Below are positions 40,180 through 48,974 of a DNA stretch of 64,000 nt, piece after piece. Source of the stretch: Pseudomonas sp. stari2 (GTDB taxonomy: Bacteria; Pseudomonadota; Gammaproteobacteria; Pseudomonadales; Pseudomonadaceae); NCBI RefSeq assembly GCF_040760005.1, contig NZ_CP099760.1, positions 5,177,501-5,241,500 on the forward strand. The letters are read 5' to 3'. The notes under the pieces were generated by a model, which was given only the letters and a program-made list of their open reading frames with translations, was not told the DNA's origin and made no database searches. The translations under genes were made by a program, and so were the position numbers. Within the stretch, counting starts at the first letter, position 1; the number at the start of each line of letters is the position of its first letter.

Positions 40180-41106
40180 ATGCGCATCGTTCCCCATATC
40201 CTGGGCGCAGCCATTGCTGCCGCTCTGATCAGCACACCAGTTTTCGCTGCCGAGCTCACCGGCACCCTTAAGAAGATCAACGACTCGGGCACCATCACCC
40301 TCGGGCATCGTGACAGCTCCATTCCTTTCTCCTACATCGCCGATGCTTCGGGCAAACCCGTGGGCTACTCCCACGACATTCAGGTCGCTATCGTCGAAGC
40401 CCTGAAAAAAGACCTGAACAAGCCTGACCTGAATGCCAAGTACAACCTGGTCACCTCGCAAACCCGTATCCCGCTGGTGCAGAACGGCACCGTGGATATC
40501 GAGTGCGGCTCCACCACCAACAACGCCGAACGCGCCCAGCAGGTCGACTTCACCGTCAACATCTTCGAAATCGGCACCCGCCTGCTGGTCAAGAAAGACA
40601 AGGAAGGCAAGCCGTCCTACGCTGACTTTGCCGACCTGAAAGGCAAGAACGTCGTGACCACCGCCGGCACCACCTCCGAGCGCATCATCAAGGCGATGAA
40701 CGCTGACAAGCAGATGGCCATGAACGTCATCTCCGCCAAAGACCACGGCGAATCCTTCCAGATGCTGGAAAGCGGCCGCGCCGTCGCCTTCATGATGGAC
40801 GACGCCCTGCTGGCCGGCGAAGAAGCCAAAGCCAAGAAGCCGGACGACTGGGTCATCACCGGTACTCCACAGTCCTTTGAAGCCTACGCGTGCATGGTTC
40901 GTAAAGACGATCCGGCCTTCAAGAAGGCTGTAGACGACGCCATCGTCGCGCTCTACAAGTCCGGCGAGATCAACAAGATCTACAGCAAATGGTTCGAAAG
41001 CCCGATCCCGCCGAAGGGCCTGAACCTGAACTTCCCGATGAGCGAAAAGGTTAAAGAGCTGATCGCCAATCCGAGCGACAAGCCTGCGCCAGACGTAAAA
41101 ATCTGA
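40180..41106 (+). CDS. aatJ: Glutamate/aspartate ABC transporter substrate-binding protein
   Basis: 308 residues. A signal peptide at 1-23 (VPHILGAAIAAALISTPVFA, cleavage at FAA/E) is followed by a family 3 (GltI/AatJ) solute-binding protein with TITLGHRDSSIPFSY, CGSTTNNAERAQQVDFTVN and KWFESPIPPKGLNLNFPM. It captures acidic amino acids in the periplasm for AatQMP. AGGAAAAT precedes the ATG; the longer frame gives no signal peptide. Expression is probably under AauR and sigma54, and a stem-loop after the stop may raise its level above the permease genes. Confidence 0.95.
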   Translation: MRIVPHILGAAIAAALISTPVFAAELTGTLKKINDSGTITLGHRDSSIPFSYIADASGKPVGYSHDIQVAIVEALKKDLNKPDLNAKYNLVTSQTRIPLVQNGTVDIECGSTTNNAERAQQVDFTVNIFEIGTRLLVKKDKEGKPSYADFADLKGKNVVTTAGTTSERIIKAMNADKQMAMNVISAKDHGESFQMLESGRAVAFMMDDALLAGEEAKAKKPDDWVITGTPQSFEAYACMVRKDDPAFKKAVDDAIVALYKSGEINKIYSKWFESPIPPKGLNLNFPMSEKVKELIANPSDKPAPDVKI

Positions 41107-41120
41107 CACTGATCTAACCT

Positions 41121-41156
41121 TGTCACCTGAGGGAGCCACCCCTCCCTCGGGCGACA
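41121..41156 (+). other. Intercistronic stem-loop between aatJ and aatQ
   Basis: An imperfect stem of about 14 bp (TGTCACCTGAGGGAG with CTCCCTCGGGCGACA, loop CCACC) lies 15 bases after the aatJ stop. There is no T-run. Such elements protect the upstream message and allow more binding protein than permease. Confidence 0.65.
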
Positions 41157-41298
41157 GTTAATACCTGCTGGTTTCAACTGGAACACTCGACCTGGTGGTT
41201 TTCGAGCCGATCGCGTGTGCCTGACGTTCAACGTCAGACGGGAAAGGATCTTCCCCAGGCGGGCACTTGTACATCGATCGAATCGAGGGGAGACCCTA

Positions 41299-42045
41299 AT
41301 GAATTACAACTGGGACTGGGGCGTGTTCTTCAAGTCCACCGGCGTGGGCAGCGAGACCTATCTCGACTGGTTCATCGCAGGTTTAGGCTGGACCATCGCC
41401 ATCGCCGTCGTGGCCTGGATCATCGCCCTGTTGCTGGGCTCGCTGCTGGGCATCATGCGCACCGTGCCGAACCGCATCGTGGCGGGCATCGCGACCTGCT
41501 ACGTCGAACTGTTCCGCAACGTGCCGCTGCTGGTTCAGCTGTTCATCTGGTACTTCCTGGTACCCGACATGCTGCCGCAGAACCTGCAGGACTGGTACAA
41601 ACAGGACCTGAACCCGACCACCTCGGCCTACCTGAGCGTTGTCGTGTGCCTGGGCCTGTTCACCGCCGCCCGTGTCTGCGAACAGGTTCGCACCGGTATC
41701 CAGGCGCTGCCACGTGGCCAGGAATCCGCCGCCCGCGCCATGGGTTTCAAGCTGCCGCAGATCTACTGGAACGTGCTGCTGCCCCAGGCCTACCGGATCA
41801 TCATTCCGCCGCTCACCTCGGAATTTTTGAACGTGTTCAAGAACTCCTCCGTGGCCTCGCTGATCGGTCTGATGGAACTGCTGGCGCAAACCAAACAGAC
41901 CGCCGAGTTCTCGGCCAACCTGTTTGAAGCCTTTACCCTGGCGACCCTGATCTATTTCACCCTGAACATGAGCCTGATGCTGCTGATGCGCATGGTCGAG
42001 AAGAAAGTCTCCGTGCCCGGCCTGATCTCCGTAGGGGGTAAATGA
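41299..42045 (+). CDS. aatQ: Glutamate/aspartate ABC transporter permease AatQ
   Basis: 248 residues, HisM/GltJ-type permease. The EAA loop is GFKLPQIYWNVLLPQAYR, with PLLVQLFIWYFLVP in the N-terminal part, and about five membrane helices. GAGGGGAGA precedes the ATG at 41299. It overlaps aatM by four bases (ATGATGA), giving translational coupling. Confidence 0.94.
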   Translation: MNYNWDWGVFFKSTGVGSETYLDWFIAGLGWTIAIAVVAWIIALLLGSLLGIMRTVPNRIVAGIATCYVELFRNVPLLVQLFIWYFLVPDMLPQNLQDWYKQDLNPTTSAYLSVVVCLGLFTAARVCEQVRTGIQALPRGQESAARAMGFKLPQIYWNVLLPQAYRIIIPPLTSEFLNVFKNSSVASLIGLMELLAQTKQTAEFSANLFEAFTLATLIYFTLNMSLMLLMRMVEKKVSVPGLISVGGK

Positions 42046-42716
42046 TGGACTTCGATTTCAGTGGCATCGTCCCGGCCATTCCCGGCCTGTGGAACGGCAT
42101 GCTGATGACCCTCAAGCTGATGGCGCTGGGCGTGGTTGGCGGGATCATCCTCGGTACCATCCTTGCGTTGTGCCGTCTGTCCCACAGCAAACTGCTGTCG
42201 AACCTCGCCGGCGCCTACGTGAACTATTTCCGTTCGATCCCGCTGCTGCTGGTGATCACCTGGTTCTACCTGGCAGTGCCTTTCGTGCTGCGCTGGATCA
42301 CCGGCGAAGACACGCCGATCGGCGCGTTCACCTCGTGCATCGTGGCCTTCATGATGTTCGAAGCGGCGTACTTCTGCGAAATCGTCCGTGCCGGCGTGCA
42401 GTCGATTCCGAAAGGACAGATGGGTGCCGCCCAGGCACTGGGCATGACCTACGGCCAGATGATGCGCCTGATCATCCTGCCCCAGGCGTTTCGCAAGATG
42501 ACCCCGCTGCTGCTGCAGCAGAGCATCATCCTGTTCCAGGACACCTCGCTGGTCTACACCGTGGGCCTGGTGGACTTCCTCAACTCCGCCCGCTCCAGCG
42601 GCGACATCATCGGACGCTCCAATGAGTTCCTGATCTTTGCCGGTGTCGTCTACTTCATCATCAGCTTTGCCGCCTCGCAGCTGGTCAAGCGTCTGCAAAA
42701 AAGGTTCGCCGTATGA
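42042..42716 (+). CDS. aatM: Glutamate/aspartate ABC transporter permease AatM
   Basis: 224 residues, GltK-type permease paired with AatQ. The EAA loop is [39 protein letters not shown] is the central helix. Two tandem ATG codons (42042 and 42045) are possible starts. It overlaps aatP by four bases. Confidence 0.94.
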   Translation: MMDFDFSGIVPAIPGLWNGMLMTLKLMALGVVGGIILGTILALCRLSHSKLLSNLAGAYVNYFRSIPLLLVITWFYLAVPFVLRWITGEDTPIGAFTSCIVAFMMFEAAYFCEIVRAGVQSIPKGQMGAAQALGMTYGQMMRLIILPQAFRKMTPLLLQQSIILFQDTSLVYTVGLVDFLNSARSSGDIIGRSNEFLIFAGVVYFIISFAASQLVKRLQKRFAV

Positions 42717-43447
42717 TCTCTATCAAGAACATCAACAAGTGGTATGGGGACTTCCAGGTGCTGACCGATTGCAGCACCGAGGTCAAAAAGGGTGAAGTGA
42801 TCGTGGTCTGCGGTCCGTCCGGTTCGGGCAAGTCGACGCTGATCAAGTGCGTCAACGCACTGGAGCCGTTCCAGAAAGGCGATATCGTGGTCGACGGCAC
42901 GTCGATTGCCGATCCGAAGACCAACCTGCCGAAACTGCGCTCGCGCGTCGGCATGGTGTTCCAGCATTTCGAACTGTTCCCGCACCTGACCATCACCGAA
43001 AACCTGACCATCGCGCAGATCAAGGTACTGGGCCGCAGCAAGGAAGAAGCGACCAAGAAAGGCCTGCAACTGCTTGATCGTGTCGGCCTGTCGGCTCACG
43101 CCCACAAGCACCCCGGCCAACTGTCCGGCGGTCAGCAACAGCGCGTGGCGATCGCCCGTGCGCTGGCAATGGACCCGATCGTCATGCTGTTCGATGAACC
43201 CACCTCGGCGCTGGACCCGGAAATGGTCAACGAAGTGCTCGACGTGATGGTGCAACTGGCCCACGAAGGCATGACCATGATGTGCGTGACCCACGAAATG
43301 GGCTTCGCCCGCAAAGTGGCTGACCGCGTGATCTTCATGGATGCCGGCAAGATCATCGAAGACTGCAAGAAGGAAGAGTTCTTCGGCGACATCAGCCAGC
43401 GCTCCGAACGCGCGCAGCATTTCCTCGAGAAAATCCTGCAGCACTAA
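42713..43447 (+). CDS. aatP: Glutamate/aspartate ABC transporter ATPase AatP
   Basis: 244 residues, GlnQ/GltL-type ATPase. Walker A is GPSGSGKST, signature [15 protein letters not shown], Walker [14 protein letters not shown], and switch histidine VTHEMGF. It powers AatQM. It is followed by an imperfect hairpin without a T-run before the sensor kinase gene. Confidence 0.95.
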   Translation: MISIKNINKWYGDFQVLTDCSTEVKKGEVIVVCGPSGSGKSTLIKCVNALEPFQKGDIVVDGTSIADPKTNLPKLRSRVGMVFQHFELFPHLTITENLTIAQIKVLGRSKEEATKKGLQLLDRVGLSAHAHKHPGQLSGGQQQRVAIARALAMDPIVMLFDEPTSALDPEMVNEVLDVMVQLAHEGMTMMCVTHEMGFARKVADRVIFMDAGKIIEDCKKEEFFGDISQRSERAQHFLEKILQH

Positions 43448-43455
43448 AAAACTGC

Positions 43456-43489
43456 CGGACTCCCCGACAGCAACTGTCGGGGAATCCGG
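43456..43489 (+). other. Stem-loop between aatP and aauS
   Basis: An imperfect hairpin (CCGGA-C-TCCCCGACAG with CTGTCGGGGA-A-TCCGG, loop CAA) lies nine bases after the aatP stop. It is strong but has no T-run, so it could reduce readthrough into aauSR or protect the aat mRNA. Confidence 0.55.
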
Positions 43490-43512
43490 GTGGTTGACCC
43501 AAGGCATCTGTG

Positions 43513-45426
43513 ATGAAATGCGACCCCAATCTCTATCGCGCAACCACGCCATCACTTGCCGTGAAACCCCGTCTGATCCGCCATTTGTTCTTGCCGCCGC
43601 TGGTCATCATCCTGATGATCGGACTGGGTTACGCCGGCTTCTGGATCAGTGAACGCTTCGGCATTCGCAGCCTCAGCGAAAACGGCCAGCGCCAGCTCGA
43701 ACTGAACGCCCGCGCCGTTGAAAGCGAAATCAGCAAATACACCTACCTGCCCAGCCTGCTGGAACTCGAATCGAGTGTTTCACAGTTGCTCGGCGACCCG
43801 ACCCCGGAACACCGGCAAACGGTCAACGATTATCTGGAGGGCCTGAACCGGCGCAGCCGCAGTCGGGCCATCTACGTCATGGACACCACCGGTCGTGTCA
43901 TGGCCACCAGCAACTGGCGCGATGTCGACAGTTATCTCGGCGAAGACCTGTCCTTCCGCGCCTACTTCCAGAAAGCCGTGCGTGGCGAACCCGGACGCTT
44001 CTACGGGATCGGCAGCACCAACGGCGAACCGGGCTATTACCTGGCCCACGGCCTGGAAGAGCACGGCAAGATCATCGGCGTCGCGGTGGTCAAGGTGCGC
44101 ATGGAGGCCATGGAAGAGCGCTGGCAACGGGCGCGCCTGGAAGCCTTCGTCAGTGACGAGAACGGCATCATCATCCTCTCCAGCGATCCGGCCCGTCGCC
44201 TCAAGTCCGTGGTGCCGCTGAGTGACGAGACCAAGGAAAAACTTGCCCGCAGCCTGCAATACTACTGGTTCCCGCTCAACGAATTGCAACCGCTGGCGCG
44301 GGAAACCCTGGCCGAAGGCGTGGAAAAACTCACGTTCCCGGCCAACAGCGAAGTCCTGCCGCAACAGGACCGCGACGAAGAGAACATCAGTTACCTGGCG
44401 CAGACCCGGCCATTGAGTGACACGCCGTGGAATTTCACCCTGCTCACGCCGTTGCAGGACCTGCGGCGCGAAGCGATCAATCAGGGAATCCTGGTGGCGG
44501 TCGCCTTTGCGCTGGTGGCGTTCCTGCTGATTGCCTGGAACGAGCGCCGCAAGGTCATCGCCACCAGACTCGCCGCCCGGGAAGCCCTGCAGGAAGCCAA
44601 CAATCAGCTGGAGCGTCGGATTACCGAACGCACCGCCGACCTGCGCGCCAGCAATGACCGGCTCAAGAGTCAGATCCGCGAACGCCGTCAGGCCGAAGAG
44701 ACACTGCGCCGCGCTCAGGACGAATTGGTGCAGGCGGGCAAGCTCGCAGCCATCGGTCAGATGTCCACCAGCATCGCCCACGAACTGAACCAGCCATTGG
44801 CAGCGATGCGCACCTTGTCCGGCAATACGATTCGCTTTCTGGAACGAGGTCAGCTCGACGTCGCCAGCACCAACCTGAAAACCATCAACGACCTGATCGA
44901 CCGCATGGGCCGGATCACCGCCAGCCTGCGCTCGTTCGCCCGGCGCGGCGACGACAAGGGTCGAGCCAGCCTCGGCAAGGCGGTGGATGCCGCACTGCAA
45001 GTGCTCGGCGCTCGGGTCGAGCAAGCATCCCTACAAGTGCATCGTCAGTTCATTGATGTGCAGGTGCAGATCGACCAGACGCGACTGGAGCAGATTCTGG
45101 TCAACCTGATCGGCAACGCCCTCGACGCCATGCAGGCACAACCGTTGCCGGAGCTGTGGCTGGAAGGCGAAGAATTCGACGGCAAATATCGCCTGCGGGT
45201 GCGCGACAACGGCCACGGTATCGACGCCGAAGCGCGCAAGCATCTGTTCGAACCGTTCTTCACCACCAAACCCGGCGAACAGGGCCTTGGCCTCGGCCTG
45301 ACCCTTTCGGCCAGCCTGGCAGCCGCCACCGGCGGACATCTGGGTGTCGAGCACCCGGCCAGCGGTGGTACCACCTTCGTCCTCAGTTTACCGTTGGTAA
45401 GCCCTACTCCTGCCGAGCCAATATGA
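43513..45426 (+). CDS. aauS: Sensor histidine kinase AauS
   Basis: About 637 residues, DctB-like. TM1 lies at about 25-45, a large periplasmic dCache sensor at 46-320 (YVMDTTGRVMATSNWRDVDS), TM2 at 325-342, a coiled coil at 350-405, then a HisKA domain with IGQMSTSIAHELNQPLAAM (H423) and HATPase_c (NLIGNALDAM, RDNGHGI, GLGLGLTLS). The ATG at 43513 follows AAGG by eight bases; the GTG one codon upstream is also possible. It senses acidic amino acids and phosphorylates AauR. It overlaps aauR by four bases. Confidence 0.93.
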   Translation: MKCDPNLYRATTPSLAVKPRLIRHLFLPPLVIILMIGLGYAGFWISERFGIRSLSENGQRQLELNARAVESEISKYTYLPSLLELESSVSQLLGDPTPEHRQTVNDYLEGLNRRSRSRAIYVMDTTGRVMATSNWRDVDSYLGEDLSFRAYFQKAVRGEPGRFYGIGSTNGEPGYYLAHGLEEHGKIIGVAVVKVRMEAMEERWQRARLEAFVSDENGIIILSSDPARRLKSVVPLSDETKEKLARSLQYYWFPLNELQPLARETLAEGVEKLTFPANSEVLPQQDRDEENISYLAQTRPLSDTPWNFTLLTPLQDLRREAINQGILVAVAFALVAFLLIAWNERRKVIATRLAAREALQEANNQLERRITERTADLRASNDRLKSQIRERRQAEETLRRAQDELVQAGKLAAIGQMSTSIAHELNQPLAAMRTLSGNTIRFLERGQLDVASTNLKTINDLIDRMGRITASLRSFARRGDDKGRASLGKAVDAALQVLGARVEQASLQVHRQFIDVQVQIDQTRLEQILVNLIGNALDAMQAQPLPELWLEGEEFDGKYRLRVRDNGHGIDAEARKHLFEPFFTTKPGEQGLGLGLTLSASLAAATGGHLGVEHPASGGTTFVLSLPLVSPTPAEPI

Positions 45427-46751
45427 ACAACGACCTTAGTGTGCTGATCGTCGAAGACGATCCCCATGTGCTGCTCGGCTGCCAGCAGGCGCTGACCCTG
45501 GAAGACATCCCCTGCATCGGCGTCGGCAGTGCCGAAGAAGCGCTGGAACGGGTCGGCGACAATTTCGCCGGCATTGTCATCAGTGACATCCGCCTGCCCG
45601 GCATCGATGGCCTGGAGCTGCTGACCCGCCTCAAGCAACGGGACCGCAGCCTGCCGGTGGTGCTGATCACCGGTCACGGCGACATTTCCATGGCGGTCGG
45701 CGCGATGCAGAAAGGTGCCTACGACTTCATGGAAAAACCGTTCTCCCCGGAACGGCTGGTGGATGTGGCCCGGCGTGCGCTGGAGCAACGCAGCCTCGCT
45801 CGTGAGGTCTCGTCCCTGCGCCGGCAACTGGCCGAGCGTGATTCCCTTGAAGGACGGATCATCGGTCGCTCGCCAGCGATGCAGAACCTGCGTGAACTGA
45901 TCGCCAACGTTGCCGACACTTCGGCCAATGTATTGATCGAAGGCGAGACCGGCACCGGCAAGGAACTGGTCGCCCGTTGCCTGCATGACTTCAGCCGCCG
46001 CCACACCAAGCAATTCGTCGCGCTGAACTGCGGTGGCCTGCCGGAAAACCTGTTCGAAAGCGAAATCTTCGGCCATGAGGCCAACGCCTTCACCGGCGCC
46101 GGCAAGCGGCGCATCGGCAAGATCGAACACGCCGACGGCGGCACGCTGTTCCTCGATGAAGTGGAAAGCATGCCGCTGCCGTTGCAGATCAAACTGCTGC
46201 GGGTGTTGCAGGAACGCACCCTCGAACGCCTCGGTTCGAACCAGAGCGTGGCGGTGGATTGCCGGGTGATCGCGGCGACCAAGTCCGACCTCGACGAATC
46301 GAGCAAGGCCGGCGAGTTTCGCAGCGACTTGTACTACCGCCTCAACGTGGTGACGCTGGAATTGCCGCCTCTGCGTGAGCGTCGCGAAGACATCCTGCAA
46401 CTGTTCGAACACTTCACCCAGCAATCGGCCCTGCGCTTCGACCGCGCACTGCCGGAGCTGGACAACCAGACCCTGTCCAGCCTGATGAGCCACGACTGGC
46501 CGGGCAACGTGCGCGAATTGCGCAACGTCGCCGAACGCTTCGCCCTCGGTTTGCCCGCGTTCAAGAAGTCTGGTGCCGGCAGTGGCGGTCAGGGCCTGGC
46601 GTTCGCCGAAGCGGTGGAAGCCTTCGAACGCAATCTGCTCAGCGATGCCTTGCAACGCAGCGGCGGCAACCTGACCCAGGCCAGTCTGGAACTGGGCATG
46701 GCCAAGACCACGCTGTTCGACAAAGTGAAAAAATACGGTCTGAGCCATTAA
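45423..46751 (+). CDS. aauR: Sigma54-dependent response regulator AauR
   Basis: 442 residues, DctD-like. The receiver domain is at 1-120 (D55 in VISDIRLPG). The AAA+ domain spans about 140-375, with Walker A GETGTGKE (174-181) and Walker B TLFLDEVESM. A Fis-type helix-turn-helix lies near the C-terminus (LTQASLELGMAKTTLFDKVKK). The sigma54 contact loop reads NAFTGA (221-226) instead of GAFTGA. It activates aatJQMP through the repeats at 39926 and 39957. The start overlaps the aauS stop. Confidence 0.93.
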   Translation: MNNDLSVLIVEDDPHVLLGCQQALTLEDIPCIGVGSAEEALERVGDNFAGIVISDIRLPGIDGLELLTRLKQRDRSLPVVLITGHGDISMAVGAMQKGAYDFMEKPFSPERLVDVARRALEQRSLAREVSSLRRQLAERDSLEGRIIGRSPAMQNLRELIANVADTSANVLIEGETGTGKELVARCLHDFSRRHTKQFVALNCGGLPENLFESEIFGHEANAFTGAGKRRIGKIEHADGGTLFLDEVESMPLPLQIKLLRVLQERTLERLGSNQSVAVDCRVIAATKSDLDESSKAGEFRSDLYYRLNVVTLELPPLRERREDILQLFEHFTQQSALRFDRALPELDNQTLSSLMSHDWPGNVRELRNVAERFALGLPAFKKSGAGSGGQGLAFAEAVEAFERNLLSDALQRSGGNLTQASLELGMAKTTLFDKVKKYGLSH

Positions 46752-46762
46752 GCGAGAACGAT

Positions 46763-47101
46763 GTGGATCTGATTTTCAAAGCCTTTCTCGGTGCGGCGGT
46801 GGTGGTGATCCTCGCCATGCTGGCCAAGACCAAAAACTATTACATCGCCGGTCTGGTGCCGCTGTTTCCGACCTTCGCCCTGATCGCCCACTACATCGTC
46901 GGCAAGGGCCGTTCGGTCGAAGACCTGAAGACCACCATCGTGTTTGGCATGTGGTCAATCATTCCCTACTTCGTTTATCTGGCGACGCTGTATGTGATGG
47001 TCGACCGGATGCGCCTCGAAGCTTCGCTGGCCGTCGCGGCTGTCGCGTGGCTGATAGCGGCGACGGTGCTGGTCAGCGTCTGGGTCCGCCTGCACGCCTG
47101 A
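46763..47101 (+). CDS. glpM: GlpM-family membrane protein
   Basis: 112 residues with about four membrane helices. It resembles Pseudomonas GlpM (LIFKAFLGAAVVVILAML, NYYIAGLVPLFPTFALIAHY), reported in P. aeruginosa to affect alginate production and encoded next to glpD there. The start is GTG at 46763; an overlapping ATG just before is in another frame. Here it lies 7 kb from glpD, after the aat-aau block, 11 bases past aauR. Confidence 0.8.
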   Translation: MDLIFKAFLGAAVVVILAMLAKTKNYYIAGLVPLFPTFALIAHYIVGKGRSVEDLKTTIVFGMWSIIPYFVYLATLYVMVDRMRLEASLAVAAVAWLIAATVLVSVWVRLHA

Positions 47102-47222
47102 GCTGCCGTGCGGGAGAGGGGCTGGCCCGTCCCTTGCATTTACCCCCGAAAGCCCGCCCGGCCGGCGCTCATGTTCGATGAGGCCGGTGTCTGGGAGGGT
47201 CTGCCAAGGGTGAATTGCGACC

Positions 47223-48143
47223 TTGAATATTTTAGATCTCGACCACAGCCTGACCGCTCAGGCGTCCATCGCGCGGCTGCTCGACAGCGGCCGCGCCCGG
47301 CGCCTGGACCTGCTCGACCTGGGCCCGAAACTGCGGCTCTGGTCCAGCGAACGCACCTTCCGTCGCTTTGCCGAACGCCTGCGTGAGCGGCCCCGGCACA
47401 GCGGCCCTGCGCCGGAAATCTTCTTCGTCGGCTCCGGCGACTATCACCATCTGACCCCGGCCTTTCTGACTGACTTGCCGGAGCCAGTGAGCCTGATCCA
47501 CTTCGACAATCATCCCGACTGGGTTCACTTTGCCCCCCGTCGCCACTGCGGCTCGTGGGTAAATCAGGCGCTGAAACTGCCGAACATCGAACGCATCGTC
47601 ACCCTCGGGCCGTGCAGCGATGACCTGCAAAATCCGCAGATCAAGGGTGGCAATCTCGGCGCCCTCAAACGCGGGGTGTTGCAGCTGTTCCCCTGGCAGC
47701 ATCCGCCGTCGAAAGTCTGGGGGCGGGTGGGTGACGGCGTCGGCCATCAGCAACAGGAAAACCTGCTGCACTGGAACAACCTGGCCGATCAGGACTGGTC
47801 GGCGTTTCTCGAGCGGATGATCGCCAGCCTTCCGACCCAAGCCGTGTGGATCACCATCGACAAGGACGTGCTGGCCAGCGAAGACGCCGCGACCAATTGG
47901 GATCAGGGCCAGATGCGCCTGAGCCATTTGCTTCAGGCCATCCGCAGCCTCGCCGCCAGCAAGCGCGTGATCGGCATCGACATCTGCGGCGAGTTCGCCC
48001 GCCCGGCCTTCAGCAACGCGTTCAAACGCTGGGAAGCCAAGTCCGACCAGCCCCCGGCCGAGCGCTGGAGCGAAACCGATCTGCTGCGCAACTCGGCGAC
48101 CAATCAGGCGCTGATCGAGTTGTTCGAGGAGCTGTTCCCATGA
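47223..48143 (+). CDS. Arginase-family (ureohydrolase-fold) protein
   Basis: 306 residues. Metal-binding motifs of the arginase/agmatinase/HDAC-like fold are visible: HFDNHPDW (DxHxD class) near residue 98 and TIDKDVL (DxDxxD class) near 215. Other family motifs are divergent, so a true agmatinase or arginase is uncertain. The start is a TTG giving MNILDLDHSL; AAGGG is somewhat far upstream, so the start may be off. It overlaps the next small membrane gene by four bases and likely forms an operon with it. Confidence 0.7.
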   Translation: MNILDLDHSLTAQASIARLLDSGRARRLDLLDLGPKLRLWSSERTFRRFAERLRERPRHSGPAPEIFFVGSGDYHHLTPAFLTDLPEPVSLIHFDNHPDWVHFAPRRHCGSWVNQALKLPNIERIVTLGPCSDDLQNPQIKGGNLGALKRGVLQLFPWQHPPSKVWGRVGDGVGHQQQENLLHWNNLADQDWSAFLERMIASLPTQAVWITIDKDVLASEDAATNWDQGQMRLSHLLQAIRSLAASKRVIGIDICGEFARPAFSNAFKRWEAKSDQPPAERWSETDLLRNSATNQALIELFEELFP

Positions 48144-48514
48144 CCTTGACCGTGATTCTGCTGGTGGCGTTTTCCATTGTGCTCGACGTGATCGGCCAGC
48201 TCTGTTTCAAACTCGGCCTGGACCGCTTGCCTGAGCTTGAGGGCGGTTTTCGGCTGGGGGCGTTCTGGGGCCAGGTGTTCAATGCACCGCTGTTGTGGTG
48301 CGGGATCGGCGCCTACGTGATCGAGTTTTTCGTCTGGCTCGAAGCCTTGTCCCGGGCGCCGCTGAGCCTGTTGTTCCCCGCCGCCGCACTGGCCTATTGC
48401 GGCGTGGTGCTGGCCGGCAAGCTGTTCCTTGGCGAAACCGTCAGCCGCCGTCGCTGGATGGGCACTCTGGTGATTACGGCGGGCGTGATGCTCGTGTGTG
48501 TCGGCCATGCCTGA
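48140..48514 (+). CDS. Small four-helix EamA/DMT-type transporter subunit (ArnE/F-like)
   Basis: 124 residues with four membrane helices, from LTVILLVAFSIVLDVIG to LVITAGVMLVCVG. The family features are LSLLFPAAALAYCGVVLAG and FLGETVSRRRWMG. Such half-size EamA proteins work as homo- or heterodimers; ArnE/ArnF flip undecaprenyl-phosphate-aminoarabinose. It starts inside the arginase-like stop (ATGA) and is followed by a second similar gene. Confidence 0.75.
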   Translation: MTLTVILLVAFSIVLDVIGQLCFKLGLDRLPELEGGFRLGAFWGQVFNAPLLWCGIGAYVIEFFVWLEALSRAPLSLLFPAAALAYCGVVLAGKLFLGETVSRRRWMGTLVITAGVMLVCVGHA

Positions 48515-48545
48515 TTCTCAACTGATACTCAAAAGGAATGGCTCG

Positions 48546-48929
48546 ATGGATTGGCTGCACGGCCGCCTCGGCACCGTGGTGCTCTGGGCGTTGCTGATCA
48601 TTCTGGAAAGTGGCGGGCAGATCGCGACCAAGGTCGGTGGTGATCAACTGGGGCAAATGGACTTCACCCTGCAATGGCTACTCAGCGTCGCCCAGGCACC
48701 GGGCGTGCTGGTGGCGATTGCCTGCTACATCGGCGCGTTCTTTGTCTGGATGCTGATTTTGCGGCGCAGCAGCCTGTCGCTGGCATTTCCGCTCAGTTCG
48801 CTGGTATTTGTCGGGGTGTTGCTGGGGTCGTGGCTGGGCCTTGGTGAACAGATCAGCCTGCTGCACTGGGTGGGCGTGGCCGTGATCATGGGCGGCATTG
48901 CGCTACTGGCCGAGGGCGAGGAAAACTGA
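48546..48929 (+). CDS. Second small EamA/DMT-type subunit, likely partner
   Basis: 127 residues with four membrane helices: GTVVLWALLIILESGGQIATK, then helices ending in VGVAVIMGGIALLAE. It shares LSLAFPLSSLVFVGVLLGSWLGLGEQ with the preceding gene's central helix. AAGGA precedes the ATG at 48546; a longer in-frame start at 48498 would overlap the upstream gene. With its neighbour it resembles an ArnE/ArnF heterodimer. The substrate is unknown. Confidence 0.75.
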   Translation: MDWLHGRLGTVVLWALLIILESGGQIATKVGGDQLGQMDFTLQWLLSVAQAPGVLVAIACYIGAFFVWMLILRRSSLSLAFPLSSLVFVGVLLGSWLGLGEQISLLHWVGVAVIMGGIALLAEGEEN

Positions 48930-48938
48930 GGTGAACGG

Positions 48939-48968
48939 TCGTGGGAGCCTGCCGGCTCCCACATTTTT
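48939..48968 (+). terminator. Terminator after the EamA pair
   Basis: A 9-bp stem (GTGGGAGCC at 48941-48949, GGCTCCCAC at 48954-48962) is followed by ATTTTTTA. The GTGGGAGC...GCTCCCAC core is a common Pseudomonas intergenic palindrome. Confidence 0.88.
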
Positions 48969-48974
48969 TACGGT

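Noticed and set aside
43456..43489. Hairpin after aatP as a rho-independent terminator
   Set aside because: No T-run follows and aauSR lies directly downstream, so it was listed as a stem-loop of uncertain role.
48941..48962. GTGGGAGC palindrome as a REP element
   Set aside because: The core resembles Pseudomonas repeats, but only one copy is seen and the T-run after it makes a terminator the simpler reading.
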